A DNA stretch of 45,369 nt from a virus. This document shows positions 5,356 through 12,638 of the stretch, piece by piece (within the stretch, counting starts at the first letter, position 1; each line of letters begins with the position of its first letter). The translations under genes were made by a program, and so were the position numbers. The notes under the pieces were generated by a model. That model saw nothing but the letters and a program-made list of their open reading frames with translations. It searched no databases and had not been told where the DNA came from. Where the stretch lies: IMG/VR virus record IMGVR_UViG_3300042090_000357, positions 1 through 45,369 of that record; one strand, given 5' to 3'.

Positions 5356-5678
5356 ACGAAGACAAACTACTCGTAGTTGCCAAGGCGGTTTACGATAACT
5401 TGCCTTTTGAAAATGAAAACTTCGCCCCTGATTCAGTGAATGAATGCGCTGAATTTCTCAAGCGTTTGCTTGCTAAAGATCACATTTCGCAAAGTTGGCT
5501 TGATGCGGTTTACAAGGCGGCGATCAACCGCCATGCGATTTACATCAGTTGCAACCGAGAGTGGGTGTGGAATTTTCTTACAATGGCCAAAGGCACGAGA
5601 GATGACATCATCCGAGAAGTTCAGAAAATCGATTTCAATAAAGTCAAAGTCAAGGTGCATGATGATCCTAGGCATTGA
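5352..5678 (+). CDS. Hypothetical protein, 108 aa
   Basis: This soluble, mostly helical protein is coupled to the upstream gene by an ATGA overlap at 5352-5355. It has several Trp and Asn residues but no recognised motif. Its last 20 bases overlap the start of the RuvC-like gene, so it is probably co-translated with the resolvase. Confidence 0.7.
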   Translation: MNEDKLLVVAKAVYDNLPFENENFAPDSVNECAEFLKRLLAKDHISQSWLDAVYKAAINRHAIYISCNREWVWNFLTMAKGTRDDIIREVQKIDFNKVKVKVHDDPRH

Positions 5679-6177
5679 TCCAGGCATCACCGGCGGAGTG
5701 GCCGTGCTTTACGACAAGTCAGACAATTTTGTTCTTGAGCCAGACGGCATGATCGAAACGTGGCCCATGCCTTGTGACGATGACGGCGTGGATGCCAAAC
5801 GTTTGCTGAATCTTCTTCACCCTCTTCGCCATTCCAAAATGGCAATGATTGAGCGCGCGCAAGCCATGCCGAAGCAGGGTGTCGTTTCGATGTTCAACTA
5901 CGGCAAGTCGTTCGGCATCGTGCTCGGCGTACTTCACAGCATCGGATTCGATGTCATTCAGGCCACACCACAGAAATGGCAGAAGGTTATCTACGATGGC
6001 TGCCCCGGTGATCTTGATGGCAAAGATCGATCGGCCTGGGCATTCACTGCGTTGTTCCCAGAGGCAGAATTGCCCGGCGCAAATAAATCTAGGGTGCGCA
6101 AACCACACATGGGTATGGTCGAGGCCGCACTGATCGCAAAATACGGGGGGATATTTCTTGAGCAAAATACAAACTGA
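5659..6177 (+). CDS. RuvC-like Holliday-junction resolvase
   Basis: The 172-aa protein has the RuvC fold signature: I-D-P-G-I-T-G-G at 6-13 with catalytic Asp7, Glu65 in I-E-R-A, a T-P-Q-K-W segment at 103-107, and a C-terminal V-E-A-A-L-I-A helix with Glu155. In many phage relatives an Asp-Gly precedes this helix; here the sequence is H-M-G-M-V-E, so one acidic position may be replaced. Starts at 5659 and 5662 are both possible after AAGGTG. Length is close to E. coli RuvC (173 aa). It should cut four-way junctions formed by RecE/RecT recombination or replication before packaging. Confidence 0.85.
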   Translation: MMILGIDPGITGGVAVLYDKSDNFVLEPDGMIETWPMPCDDDGVDAKRLLNLLHPLRHSKMAMIERAQAMPKQGVVSMFNYGKSFGIVLGVLHSIGFDVIQATPQKWQKVIYDGCPGDLDGKDRSAWAFTALFPEAELPGANKSRVRKPHMGMVEAALIAKYGGIFLEQNTN

Positions 6178-6535
6178 CGCCGACAAACAAAACCTAATTC
6201 GCCTGCAGGTCATCAAACTGCGCGGCGATATCGATAAGCTCTTCACTGGCTATAATGGCGACGTGATCTTGCCGGTCTTACTCGAATGCCTGAAGTCGAT
6301 GTACGACGCGCTCAAGACCAACAAAGCTGAGGCCACGTTCTGGTTCTATCTCAATCAGGCGTTCAACCTCGGATGGTTCGGCGAGCCACAGGTCGCGGCC
6401 GGCGAAGAGAAACCAAAACCGAAGCTCACGCTCACTGACATGCCTGCGAAAATTCAGGTGTGCAAAGTGAAGGGCTGCGGCAACCAAGTTGAAGCAAACG
6501 ATCTTTGCAAGGAGCACATGGCAGATGGAACATAG
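6158..6535 (+). CDS. Small protein with C-terminal zinc finger, 125 aa
   Basis: It starts with TTG at 6158 behind a GGGGGGATA ribosome site and overlaps the end of the RuvC-like gene. The first 90 residues are helical and unrecognised. The C-terminal 25 residues form a compact C-x4-C-G-N...L-C-x2-H zinc knuckle, a pattern common in phage DNA-binding proteins. It lies directly before RecE and may assist recombination, but this is inference from order. Confidence 0.7.
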   Translation: MSKIQTDADKQNLIRLQVIKLRGDIDKLFTGYNGDVILPVLLECLKSMYDALKTNKAEATFWFYLNQAFNLGWFGEPQVAAGEEKPKPKLTLTDMPAKIQVCKVKGCGNQVEANDLCKEHMADGT

Positions 6536-7490
6536 ACTCAGCGGAATCTTACAAAAGGCACTGGCCTTCGACAAAACGCAAATGCCGCGAATTGCGACGC
6601 AGGTCGAATCGCCTTCGTTCATCGAAGACATGCCGGCAGAAACCTATCACGCCGATCGCACGCGTATGAGCTCGACTGCGATCCGCAAACTACTTCACTC
6701 CCCGCGCCACTTCTTGACGTATTGGCAAGGTCTCGAAGAGGCCGAAGAAGAGCCGGACCACTTCAGAATTGGCCGAGCGGCCCACATGTTCTTGCTCGAG
6801 CCACGCAGATTCAAAGAGCTCTACGTTCTTGAGCCCGAGTTCATTGGCTATACGAAGGATGGTCGTGAGAGCAAATTGTCAAAAGAGGCCAAAGAAATGC
6901 GTCAGGCGTGGCGCAAGGATCAAGACCCCGAAGCCATCATCGTATCGAGCGACGAGCTTACGATGTTGATCGGCATGATCGAAGCCGTGCTTGAACACCC
7001 GGTCGCATCCAAGATGCTCGAGAACGGCAAGCCTGAGTGTACGATCCACTGGACCGACAAAGAGACGATGGTGATGTGCAAGGCGCGCCCCGACTACGTG
7101 GTGCAAGATCCAGACGGCAACATCCACCTGATCGATTTCAAAACCACTCGTGACATTCGCCCGGGCATATTCTCGTACGACGTGATGAAGCTCGGTTATA
7201 ACGTTCAACTCGCATACTACCACGACGGATTGATGGAGGCGCTCAAGCGTCAGCCGCAAACTATCACCCTCATTCCGGCCGAGAAGAAGCAGCCCTGGGA
7301 AGCTGCTGTGTACCCACTGTCCGACAAGTTCTTCGAGGAGGGGCAAGAAGACTACAAGACCGCTTTGCGGCTCTATCGGAAGTGTATGGACCTCGGCAAG
7401 TGGCCGGCGTATTCGAGCACCGCGGCTGTGCTCGAAGCGCCTAACGAGATCAACTACCGTATTCGCAAAGAATACAATTGGGAGGACTGA
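6525..7490 (+). CDS. RecE-like 5'-3' double-strand DNA exonuclease
   Basis: The 321-aa protein matches the C-terminal nuclease region of RecE/exonuclease VIII: an S-S-T-A-I-R-K-L start, F-R-I-G-R-A-A-H with His87, K-A-R-P-D at 186-190, then L-I-D-F-K-T-T with Asp204 and Lys206, and the RecB-type Q-x2-Y helix (Gln228, Tyr231). It would resect DNA ends to give 3' overhangs for the RecT protein encoded next. The start at 6525 overlaps the upstream stop; an earlier in-frame ATG at 6489 lies inside the zinc-finger gene and is less likely. Confidence 0.9.
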   Translation: MEHRLSGILQKALAFDKTQMPRIATQVESPSFIEDMPAETYHADRTRMSSTAIRKLLHSPRHFLTYWQGLEEAEEEPDHFRIGRAAHMFLLEPRRFKELYVLEPEFIGYTKDGRESKLSKEAKEMRQAWRKDQDPEAIIVSSDELTMLIGMIEAVLEHPVASKMLENGKPECTIHWTDKETMVMCKARPDYVVQDPDGNIHLIDFKTTRDIRPGIFSYDVMKLGYNVQLAYYHDGLMEALKRQPQTITLIPAEKKQPWEAAVYPLSDKFFEEGQEDYKTALRLYRKCMDLGKWPAYSSTAAVLEAPNEINYRIRKEYNWED

Positions 7491-8209
7491 TGAGCGACCA
7501 ACAAGCAGAAGTCATTGAAACAACGGCCGTGGTGACTCCGCCACCGCCGCCAGAGAAATCTTCAACACAGGCGATTGCCGTCAACAGCGAAACGCAAGCT
7601 CTTGCGCCAGCGAACCACAGTCAGTTGCTCCGCTTCATTGATGCAATGATCACCGCGCGATCGCTGCCGAAGCATTTGACGAACCGTGAGCAAGTTCTTA
7701 GCGCGTGGAATTTCGCAGCCCAGCTCGGGTTTCCGCCGCAGCCATCGCTTCGCAACATCGCTGTGATCGAAGGGTCGCCATCGTTGTTCGGCGATCTGCC
7801 ATTAGCGCTTGTGCAACGCCACAAAGAATTTGTGTTCTACGAAGAATTTAACATCGACGAAAATGGCAAGCGCATCTCATACGAGAACAACAACCTCAAA
7901 GAGAAGCCGTGGGGCGGAGTAGTCAGGCTTCAGCGCAAGGGCATGAAGGAGCCGCAATCGTTTTCATTTTCGTTGGTCGACGCCGAACGCGCCGGCCTTC
8001 TACGCAGGGCAAAGGAGGGAATGCCATGGCAAGCTTATCAACCAGTGATGCTAATTCGGCGCGCACGCATCACGGCGATCCGCGCCCTATTTGCAGACGC
8101 TCTAACGGGCGCCTCTATCGCCGAGGAGTTTGGGCATGCTCCAGACCTTCGCGACGTAACACCACAAACCAACAAGGCCGACGCCTTGAACTCATGGGGG
8201 AAGAAATAA
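7490..8209 (+). CDS. RecT-family single-strand annealing protein
   Basis: The 239-aa protein follows RecE with a TGATG overlap and a GGGAGGA ribosome site. After a Pro-rich N-terminus it shows the RecT pattern: L-G-F-P-P-Q-P-S-L-R-N-I with a G-S-P-S-L-F-G-D turn, F-S-L-V-D-A-E-R-A-G-L, P-W-Q-A-Y, then a helix R-R-A-R-I-T-A-I-R-A-L-F-A-D-A-L. It binds the single strands made by RecE and anneals them to complementary DNA, supporting recombination-dependent replication or circularisation of the genome. Confidence 0.88.
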   Translation: MSDQQAEVIETTAVVTPPPPPEKSSTQAIAVNSETQALAPANHSQLLRFIDAMITARSLPKHLTNREQVLSAWNFAAQLGFPPQPSLRNIAVIEGSPSLFGDLPLALVQRHKEFVFYEEFNIDENGKRISYENNNLKEKPWGGVVRLQRKGMKEPQSFSFSLVDAERAGLLRRAKEGMPWQAYQPVMLIRRARITAIRALFADALTGASIAEEFGHAPDLRDVTPQTNKADALNSWGKK

Positions 8210-8436
8210 TGGAACTCGCAAACGATAACGAGAAGGGCAAACTTGTTCAAGATCCAGTGTTGATCATCAAAGATCTGGGCGCCAAGAACAAAGCGCTCAC
8301 CGAAGAAGTGGCCGTTGTCAAGGCAAGCCTTCAGCAAATGAACGCCTCCAAAAGCCAGCTACAAGTTAAGCTTGAATACGTTGAGCGGCTTTATGAGAAT
8401 CTTCTCGAGATACTGATCAACAAAATAGGGAGGTAA
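8209..8436 (+). CDS. Small coiled-coil protein, 75 aa
   Basis: It is coupled to RecT through a TAATG overlap, with GGGGGAAGAA as ribosome site. The whole protein is a predicted long helix with heptad-like Leu/Val spacing (from about residue 20 to 70). Small coiled-coil genes next to recombination genes can encode accessory or host-nuclease-inhibiting proteins, such as lambda Gam-like roles, but there is no sequence match to Gam. Confidence 0.65.
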   Translation: MELANDNEKGKLVQDPVLIIKDLGAKNKALTEEVAVVKASLQQMNASKSQLQVKLEYVERLYENLLEILINKIGR

Positions 8437-8437
8437 C

Positions 8438-8884
8438 ATGACCGATTTCAGACAACGATACGTGAGAGTGAAGGTGGCCGAGCGACTGGCCAAGGACGAC
8501 ATAGCCATCGTCGACCTACAAGACGCGATCGTGAAGCATTCGCATGTCGGCTATTCGACAGAGGCTGATATTCAAAACCGGGTGCGCGACGAAGTGATGA
8601 CCGCCGTTAAGAACGCAGAGACGCCAACTCCGCCAAAGCCACCGAGTCCGCTGGCTCCGCGCACCACAGCAACAGCTCAGGCCGCTCCTCCGATTCCTCC
8701 AGAGCAATCTAAGCACATGGGATTCATCACGCCACCGGCGATCATAGACAATAAGCTCACTGACCGCGGAGTCTTGCTGATTGCCTACGGTGCGCTGAAG
8801 GTTTCGCGCGACGAAGGCAAGCGAGCAGTAGCAGAGATCATCCGAGCCCACCTATACCCCCATCACGATCCGAGCCACAAATGA
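8438..8884 (+). CDS. Hypothetical protein with Pro-rich linker, 148 aa
   Basis: Two small folded parts are joined by a Pro/Ala/Thr-rich linker (about residues 65-95). The C-terminal part is helical and ends in His-rich residues. A GGGAGGTAAC ribosome site precedes the ATG at 8438. No family is recognised. The bipartite form resembles small phage adaptor proteins, but a role cannot be assigned. Confidence 0.65.
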   Translation: MTDFRQRYVRVKVAERLAKDDIAIVDLQDAIVKHSHVGYSTEADIQNRVRDEVMTAVKNAETPTPPKPPSPLAPRTTATAQAAPPIPPEQSKHMGFITPPAIIDNKLTDRGVLLIAYGALKVSRDEGKRAVAEIIRAHLYPHHDPSHK

Positions 8885-9537
8885 GCAAATATTCTGAGAT
8901 ACCCGACTACAAAGAACGTCAGTATGAGAAGAAGCCGCCGACCGTCTCGATCTACGAATGCGTTGGTCTGTGCGCCATGTGCGTTATTCTGGGGCTAATC
9001 TTCGGGGCCATCATAGCCCACGCGGACGACACCGATGAGACGCCGATCGCCCAGGCCGGGCAGTTCACGCGCGAGACCCATGACGCTATGCCTATTAAGA
9101 CTGCGGCGAAGCCGTCGTCGGCGCCATTTAAAGCCGACTACCCAGACAAGAGTCTAACTCCAGGCGCTACCCGTCAGGTCGATTTAAAGACCCTCTGCAC
9201 GCCAGGGAGCACAGAGACCGCCCGACACGTCACTGCCGCGACCAAGAAGGCTGTATTCGCACGCTACGGCTTTAAGGAGGGCTCCTACAAACCGGGCAAC
9301 TACGAGATCGATCATCTGATCAGCCTTGAGCTCGGGGGGTCTAATGAGATCGAGAACCTCTGGCCGCAGCACTATTCAGAGCCCTGGGGCGCGCGACAGA
9401 AGGACGTGGTTGAGACCGCGCTGCACAGGTGCGTCTGCAATCAGCAACTTAGCATACAGCAGGCCCAGCACATTATTGTGACCGACTGGATCAATCAGTA
9501 TCAGAAGATCAAGGCGGACCACCCGTGCGATCTTTAG
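8881..9537 (+). CDS. Exported or membrane-anchored HNH endonuclease
   Basis: The 218-aa protein has a cytoplasmic N-terminus, one hydrophobic segment (about residues 27-46) ending in A-H-A before D-D, which looks like a signal-peptidase site, and a C-terminal HNH domain: Y-E-I-D-H-L-I-S-L-E-L-G-G-S-N-E-I-E-N-L-W-P (141-162). The nuclease domain would therefore lie outside the cytoplasm. Periplasmic nucleases are known to degrade incoming DNA, so superinfection exclusion is one idea; digestion of extracellular or prey DNA is another. The ATGA overlap with the upstream stop fixes the start. Confidence 0.8.
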   Translation: MSKYSEIPDYKERQYEKKPPTVSIYECVGLCAMCVILGLIFGAIIAHADDTDETPIAQAGQFTRETHDAMPIKTAAKPSSAPFKADYPDKSLTPGATRQVDLKTLCTPGSTETARHVTAATKKAVFARYGFKEGSYKPGNYEIDHLISLELGGSNEIENLWPQHYSEPWGARQKDVVETALHRCVCNQQLSIQQAQHIIVTDWINQYQKIKADHPCDL

Positions 9538-9547
9538 GATTAGAGCA

Positions 9548-9772
9548 ATGAAGACACTCGGCAGAGTCATCAAGAAGTGTATCGATGCTGGACTAGAGAT
9601 CGAGATCTTTCGCCACCCGCATTCAAAGATCGTTTCGGTGCGAGTTCTGGACAGAACAGGCGAGCAATTGAGAGGCTGTGAGCGTCTTACGGCCGACGAG
9701 CTGTTCAACAGGGCTCCTGATGGATCATTGTGTTTCGCTATCGAGGCCGCCCAGCGGGATGTGAAGCCATGA
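9548..9772 (+). CDS. Small hypothetical protein, 74 aa
   Basis: A small soluble alpha/beta-looking protein with no recognised motif. It is coupled to the next gene by an ATGA overlap at 9769-9772. It forms part of a run of short early genes that are typical host-takeover candidates in lytic phages; no specific role is visible. Confidence 0.65.
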   Translation: MKTLGRVIKKCIDAGLEIEIFRHPHSKIVSVRVLDRTGEQLRGCERLTADELFNRAPDGSLCFAIEAAQRDVKP

Positions 9773-9975
9773 AGACGTTCAGAAGCAATATAAGCGGGGC
9801 CACGATTCACGTTTACGACACCGACGGCGAGTGGTTCTACAAGCATTGCCCGCAGCGCAAGTGGCTCAAGAAGCAAGAGGCTGCCGGTCCATTCAAGACC
9901 GAGGGGCAAGCTCTCTTAGCTGCATGCCAAGACGAGCGTTTCAATTTCAGCCAATATTCTGAGGTCAGGCCGTGA
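9769..9975 (+). CDS. Small hypothetical protein, 68 aa
   Basis: This short basic protein is rich in aromatic residues and Lys. The start at 9769 is chosen from the ATGA overlap; an upstream in-frame start at 9730 lies inside the previous gene. Its TGA overlaps the GTG start of the methyltransferase-like gene, so the two are probably co-translated. No domain is recognised. Confidence 0.65.
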   Translation: MKTFRSNISGATIHVYDTDGEWFYKHCPQRKWLKKQEAAGPFKTEGQALLAACQDERFNFSQYSEVRP

Positions 9976-10433
9976 AGATCTTAGATCTGTCAGCTGGCTA
10001 CCGCGCGGTCTGGTTCGATAAGAACCATCCGTTGACGACATATATCGATTCTCGACCCGAAGTGAATCCTACGCTGGTTGCCGACTCCCGTGATCTTCCG
10101 ACGATCGTGGGCCGCGATTTCAATCTAATCGTGTTCGATCCGCCGCACACGAACTGTGGCCCAGAAGGGGACATGGCAAAACGATATGGTCATTTCACGA
10201 CAGCGCAGATTTTAGAACTTGTAGAGAAAACTCAGTCAGAGGCGTGGCGGGTTGCTGCGCCCGGAGCCTTGATGGCCATGAAATGGAACGATCACACGAT
10301 ACGGCTCGAGCGCGTTTTAGAGCTCATGCCGCTGTGGGAGCCCCTATTCGGCCACACCGTGAAGCAGACGGGCGGCAATAAACACAGAGCCGGTGGTACT
10401 AGAACTCTCTGGGTCATGCTGCGGAGGCTATAG
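9972..10433 (+). CDS. Small SAM-dependent DNA methyltransferase-like protein
   Basis: The 153-aa protein begins with a GTG that overlaps the upstream stop (GTGA). It has a motif I-like start (I-L-D-L-S-A-G-Y, residues 3-10), an acidic residue at the end of the second strand, and motif IV as L-I-V-F-D-P-P-H (52-59), the catalytic D-P-P-[YFWH] of N6-adenine and N4-cytosine methyltransferases. No target-recognition domain is present. It may protect phage DNA from host restriction or alter regulation. A non-DNA substrate cannot be excluded. Confidence 0.7.
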   Translation: MKILDLSAGYRAVWFDKNHPLTTYIDSRPEVNPTLVADSRDLPTIVGRDFNLIVFDPPHTNCGPEGDMAKRYGHFTTAQILELVEKTQSEAWRVAAPGALMAMKWNDHTIRLERVLELMPLWEPLFGHTVKQTGGNKHRAGGTRTLWVMLRRL

Positions 10434-10853
10434 ATGAAAGTGACGATCTCCCTGACCGTGCGGCAAGCGGCATATATCATGAGGCATTTGTTCGTCACTG
10501 TGATCGGCGTTGATTTCAACAGACGCGTCAACACAATATTGCTCGCCGAATCCTTTGAAACACAGGTGCTCGACCAGATCATGGGCACGCAGCACCTTAA
10601 AATCTATGAAGATACCAGGCTACGATCGTTCTCGAGAGAGATGCTCTCTTGCTCGGTCAGCAACGCCATTTACCCCTACGGCTCAAAATACAATGAGGTG
10701 ATTCGTGAACGCGCCAAAACACTGGCCAAGACAGAGGCGGCCCGACGGTCTCATAAAGGAGATGCTGAAGGGCGGAGCAACAATCGAAGAAGTGATGGAA
10801 GACCTCGGCGTGTCCGAAGAACACGCGAGACGTATCAAAACGCAACTCAATAA
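10434..10853 (+). CDS. Hypothetical protein with overprinted Arg-rich tail, 139 aa
   Basis: It starts at ATG 10434 directly after the methyltransferase stop. Residues 1-90 look like an ordinary small protein; the family is not recognised. From 10705 the frame runs for 149 bases through the start of the next gene, which has its own GAGGTG site, and there it encodes an Arg/Ser-rich tail typical of accidental out-of-phase reading. The functional protein may end near residue 90. Confidence 0.55.
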   Translation: MKVTISLTVRQAAYIMRHLFVTVIGVDFNRRVNTILLAESFETQVLDQIMGTQHLKIYEDTRLRSFSREMLSCSVSNAIYPYGSKYNEVIRERAKTLAKTEAARRSHKGDAEGRSNNRRSDGRPRRVRRTRETYQNATQ

Positions 10854-10893
10854 GGAGCGCAAATGGAACAGACGAAACAACGACCTGCAATGA
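10705..10893 (+). CDS. Small helix-turn-helix protein, 62 aa
   Basis: GTG start at 10705 after GAGGTG. The core (residues 17-48) is a clear helix-turn-helix: I-K-E-M-L-K-G-G-A-T-I-E-E-V-M-E-D-L-G-V-S-E-E-H, followed by a basic recognition helix. It is probably a DNA-binding regulator of phage or host promoters. The start overlaps the preceding gene by 149 bases and the end overlaps the following gene by 31. Confidence 0.7.
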   Translation: MNAPKHWPRQRRPDGLIKEMLKGGATIEEVMEDLGVSEEHARRIKTQLNKERKWNRRNNDLQ

Positions 10894-11291
10894 GACCTGG
10901 CCTGAGCCGCCAGATCCTCTACGTCGAGAAGGGCATCGTGCATGCGGCCCTCGTGGTTCACGTCGAGCCACAGCACGCGAATCTCGACAACGACGACCGA
11001 ATCAATTTGATTTTCTGGAACAAGTTCGGTGAGCAACACTTTCGCAAAGATGTTCCGTGGACGGCTGAACCCGACAAGAAGGACTGTGCGTGGTTTTGGC
11101 CACAGGTGCCACACATGACCGCCGCGCAGATCATGGCTCAGGGTGAGGAGTTTCGTAAACACATGCTCGCGAACAACGACAAGAACCTCAAAGACGGCCG
11201 TATCACAAAAGAACAGCACGCTGCCGTGATCAAGCAGTTAGAGGCGTCGAAGAATCCGCCGGCGATCAGACCACCGGTGAAGCCGCAATGA
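10863..11291 (+). CDS. Hypothetical protein, 142 aa
   Basis: AAGGAGCGCAA before ATG 10863 is a strong ribosome site. The N-terminal part looks beta-rich with a D-R-I-N-L-I-F-W-N-K-F segment; the C-terminal half is helical and charged. No family is recognised. It sits among regulatory and takeover-type genes in the second half of the early unit. Confidence 0.65.
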   Translation: MEQTKQRPAMRPGLSRQILYVEKGIVHAALVVHVEPQHANLDNDDRINLIFWNKFGEQHFRKDVPWTAEPDKKDCAWFWPQVPHMTAAQIMAQGEEFRKHMLANNDKNLKDGRITKEQHAAVIKQLEASKNPPAIRPPVKPQ

Positions 11292-11437
11292 AATTAATTA
11301 AAGAGCTCTTTTGGTTTGTCGTGATCATGGTCACGCGCCCGTTTGAGACAGACGAAGTGGAGGGTAACGAGAAATGGCTACGAGAGAAACTAAAGGAGCA
11401 GGGCGATGCCAAGACACAACACCGTCATATCCGTTGA
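11288..11437 (+). CDS. Tiny membrane-associated protein, 49 aa
   Basis: An ATGA overlap with the upstream stop (11288-11291) opens a 49-codon frame. The N-terminal 18 residues include a short hydrophobic stretch (E-L-F-W-F-V-V-I-M-V) and the rest is charged and helical, so it may be a membrane-anchored micropeptide. Its end overlaps the next gene start by 32 bases. It has no recognised family. Confidence 0.55.
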   Translation: MKLIKELFWFVVIMVTRPFETDEVEGNEKWLREKLKEQGDAKTQHRHIR

Positions 11438-11630
11438 GCTCGAAATTAGAACGTGCCGTAACTGCAATTCAAAATTCAAGGTGCTCCCCGACAGCATTCA
11501 ATTCGTCTGCAGCACGCTCTGCTCTGGAGGAAGCTATCGATGGGGCGGATCTCCCGAGCACGCAGAACTTAGACGACAGCGACGAGCTGAAATTAAGAGA
11601 ACCGGGGTTTATGGTTATCGCAACGAATGA
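11406..11630 (+). CDS. Small zinc-ribbon protein, 74 aa
   Basis: AAGGAGCAGGGCG precedes ATG 11406. The protein carries C-R-N-C-N-S-K-F at 17-24 and a second C-S-T-L-C pair at 35-39, a treble-clef/zinc-ribbon pattern often seen in small phage and HNH-derived proteins, followed by a basic Arg-rich helix. It probably binds nucleic acid. It overlaps the Fis-like gene by 20 bases. Confidence 0.65.
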   Translation: MPRHNTVISVELEIRTCRNCNSKFKVLPDSIQFVCSTLCSGGSYRWGGSPEHAELRRQRRAEIKRTGVYGYRNE

Positions 11631-11802
11631 CGACCACGGATTCAAAACGATGCGCCAAATTGAGAAGGAGTACATCGTCATCCTCATGGACCAGTTCCGC
11701 GGCAACAAGCACAAGGTTGCGCGAACGATGGGTTTCAGCGGCAAGACACTTTACAATAAGCTCTACGAGTACGAACTTGATCACATCTACATAACACGAT
11801 AG
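11611..11802 (+). CDS. Fis-type helix-turn-helix protein, 63 aa
   Basis: The C-terminal 40 residues (I-V-I-L-M-D-Q-F-R-G-N-K-H-K-V-A-R-T-M-G ... K-T-L-Y-N-K-L) match the HTH of Fis and of NtrC-family activators, where the last helix binds DNA. It lacks any AAA+ domain. A small Fis-like protein may bend DNA at phage or host promoters, or modulate the divergent control region. The start at 11611 is preceded by CCGGGG; an earlier in-frame start would lie in the zinc-ribbon gene. Confidence 0.75.
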   Translation: MVIATNDDHGFKTMRQIEKEYIVILMDQFRGNKHKVARTMGFSGKTLYNKLYEYELDHIYITR

Positions 11803-11812
11803 GGGGAATAAA

Positions 11813-12082
11813 ATGAGCACAGAAACGACGAAACCAGAGGGCACCGGCCGCTTTGACTATGTGAAATATGACGACAAGGCGATGCTGATTCAAGATGAAA
11901 TGAAGCAAAGGGTCTATCACTTTGAACAGGCCATTGATGCTCAACTGAAGTCACCGCGCGCCAAGGCTTTGGCTCTGACAAAACTCGAAGAGTGTTACAT
12001 GTGGATTGGCAAAGCAATTCGGGACGATCAGATCGCCCGCAATGGCTCGGCACCTCTGCAAGAAGAACGCAAGAATGGATAG
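11813..12082 (+). CDS. Acb2/Tad1-like cyclic-nucleotide sponge, candidate anti-CBASS protein
   Basis: The 89-aa protein resembles the short helical Acb2 family (T4 Vs.4-like). It has a Y-D-D-K N-terminal segment, a long helix with A-I-D-A, an S-P-R-A-K turn, then A-L-A-L-T-K-L-E-E-C-Y-M-W-I-G-K-A-I (residues 52-69), which closely follows the family pattern of S-R-E...T-x-L-E-E-A-x-M-W-A-x-x-A-I. Known Acb2 proteins form multimers that bind cyclic di- and trinucleotides and block CBASS, and some block Thoeris. A GGGGG ribosome site precedes ATG 11813. Identification rests on motif memory, not a search. Confidence 0.7.
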   Translation: MSTETTKPEGTGRFDYVKYDDKAMLIQDEMKQRVYHFEQAIDAQLKSPRAKALALTKLEECYMWIGKAIRDDQIARNGSAPLQEERKNG

Positions 12083-12638
12083 GTGGCCACGGTTCGACAT
12101 CACCCCCGAGATATTGCATAAAGCAAAGACGGAGCGTTGGGAACCGAGTATCCCATTCGCCGACCACGCCGATATCAAAGATCCGAACCGCGCCATTTTG
12201 ATCGGGCGCATCGCCGAAGAGCTGTTCAAAGAAATCTGCGAAGGCTCTCGTTTCATGGATGTCGCCGACAAGCTCGGAGATCTCGTGTTTCGTGGGCTCA
12301 AGATCGACGTGAAGGGGCGCGAGGTTTCGTTCTTCAGCCATGGCCTCGCAGCCCTGATCCCGAACAAAGACATGCACAAAAAACCAGACGGCTACTTCTT
12401 CATCATGATCAAAGAGAATTTGAAGGTGGCCTGGGCGGCCGGCGGGATCTCACATGATCGGTACGTCAAAGAGGCCAAGATCGTTTGCAAGAACGAGGGC
12501 AAGATCAAGATCGATTGCCACAGCCTGAACATCAAACGGCTTCAATCGTACGAGACGTTCATGGACACAACAGCCGCCGCAGCTTTTGCACCGCCTGCTG
12601 ATAGTTCGCCTTCGCAGTATCGTAGCAGCAATTCATGA
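12075..12638 (+). CDS. Putative PD-(D/E)XK-like nuclease, 187 aa
   Basis: ATG 12075 overlaps the stop of the Acb2-like gene. The central L-V-F-R-G-L-K-I-D-V-K-G-R-E segment has the strand-D-x-K layout of PD-(D/E)XK nucleases, with an acidic helix upstream (I-A-E-E-L-F-K-E) and a V-K-E-A-K-I strand downstream. The substrate is unknown; such enzymes can act in restriction, host-DNA degradation or repair. It is the last rightward gene, and its final 80 bases overlap the sigma gene encoded on the other strand. Confidence 0.5.
   Translation: MDRWPRFDITPEILHKAKTERWEPSIPFADHADIKDPNRAILIGRIAEELFKEICEGSRFMDVADKLGDLVFRGLKIDVKGREVSFFSHGLAALIPNKDMHKKPDGYFFIMIKENLKVAWAAGGISHDRYVKEAKIVCKNEGKIKIDCHSLNIKRLQSYETFMDTTAAAAFAPPADSSPSQYRSSNS

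Noticed and set aside
3559-12638. Integrase, excisionase or CI-type repressor for lysogeny
   Set aside because: No tyrosine or serine recombinase motifs were found in this unit or elsewhere; the small HTH proteins alone do not show a temperate life style.
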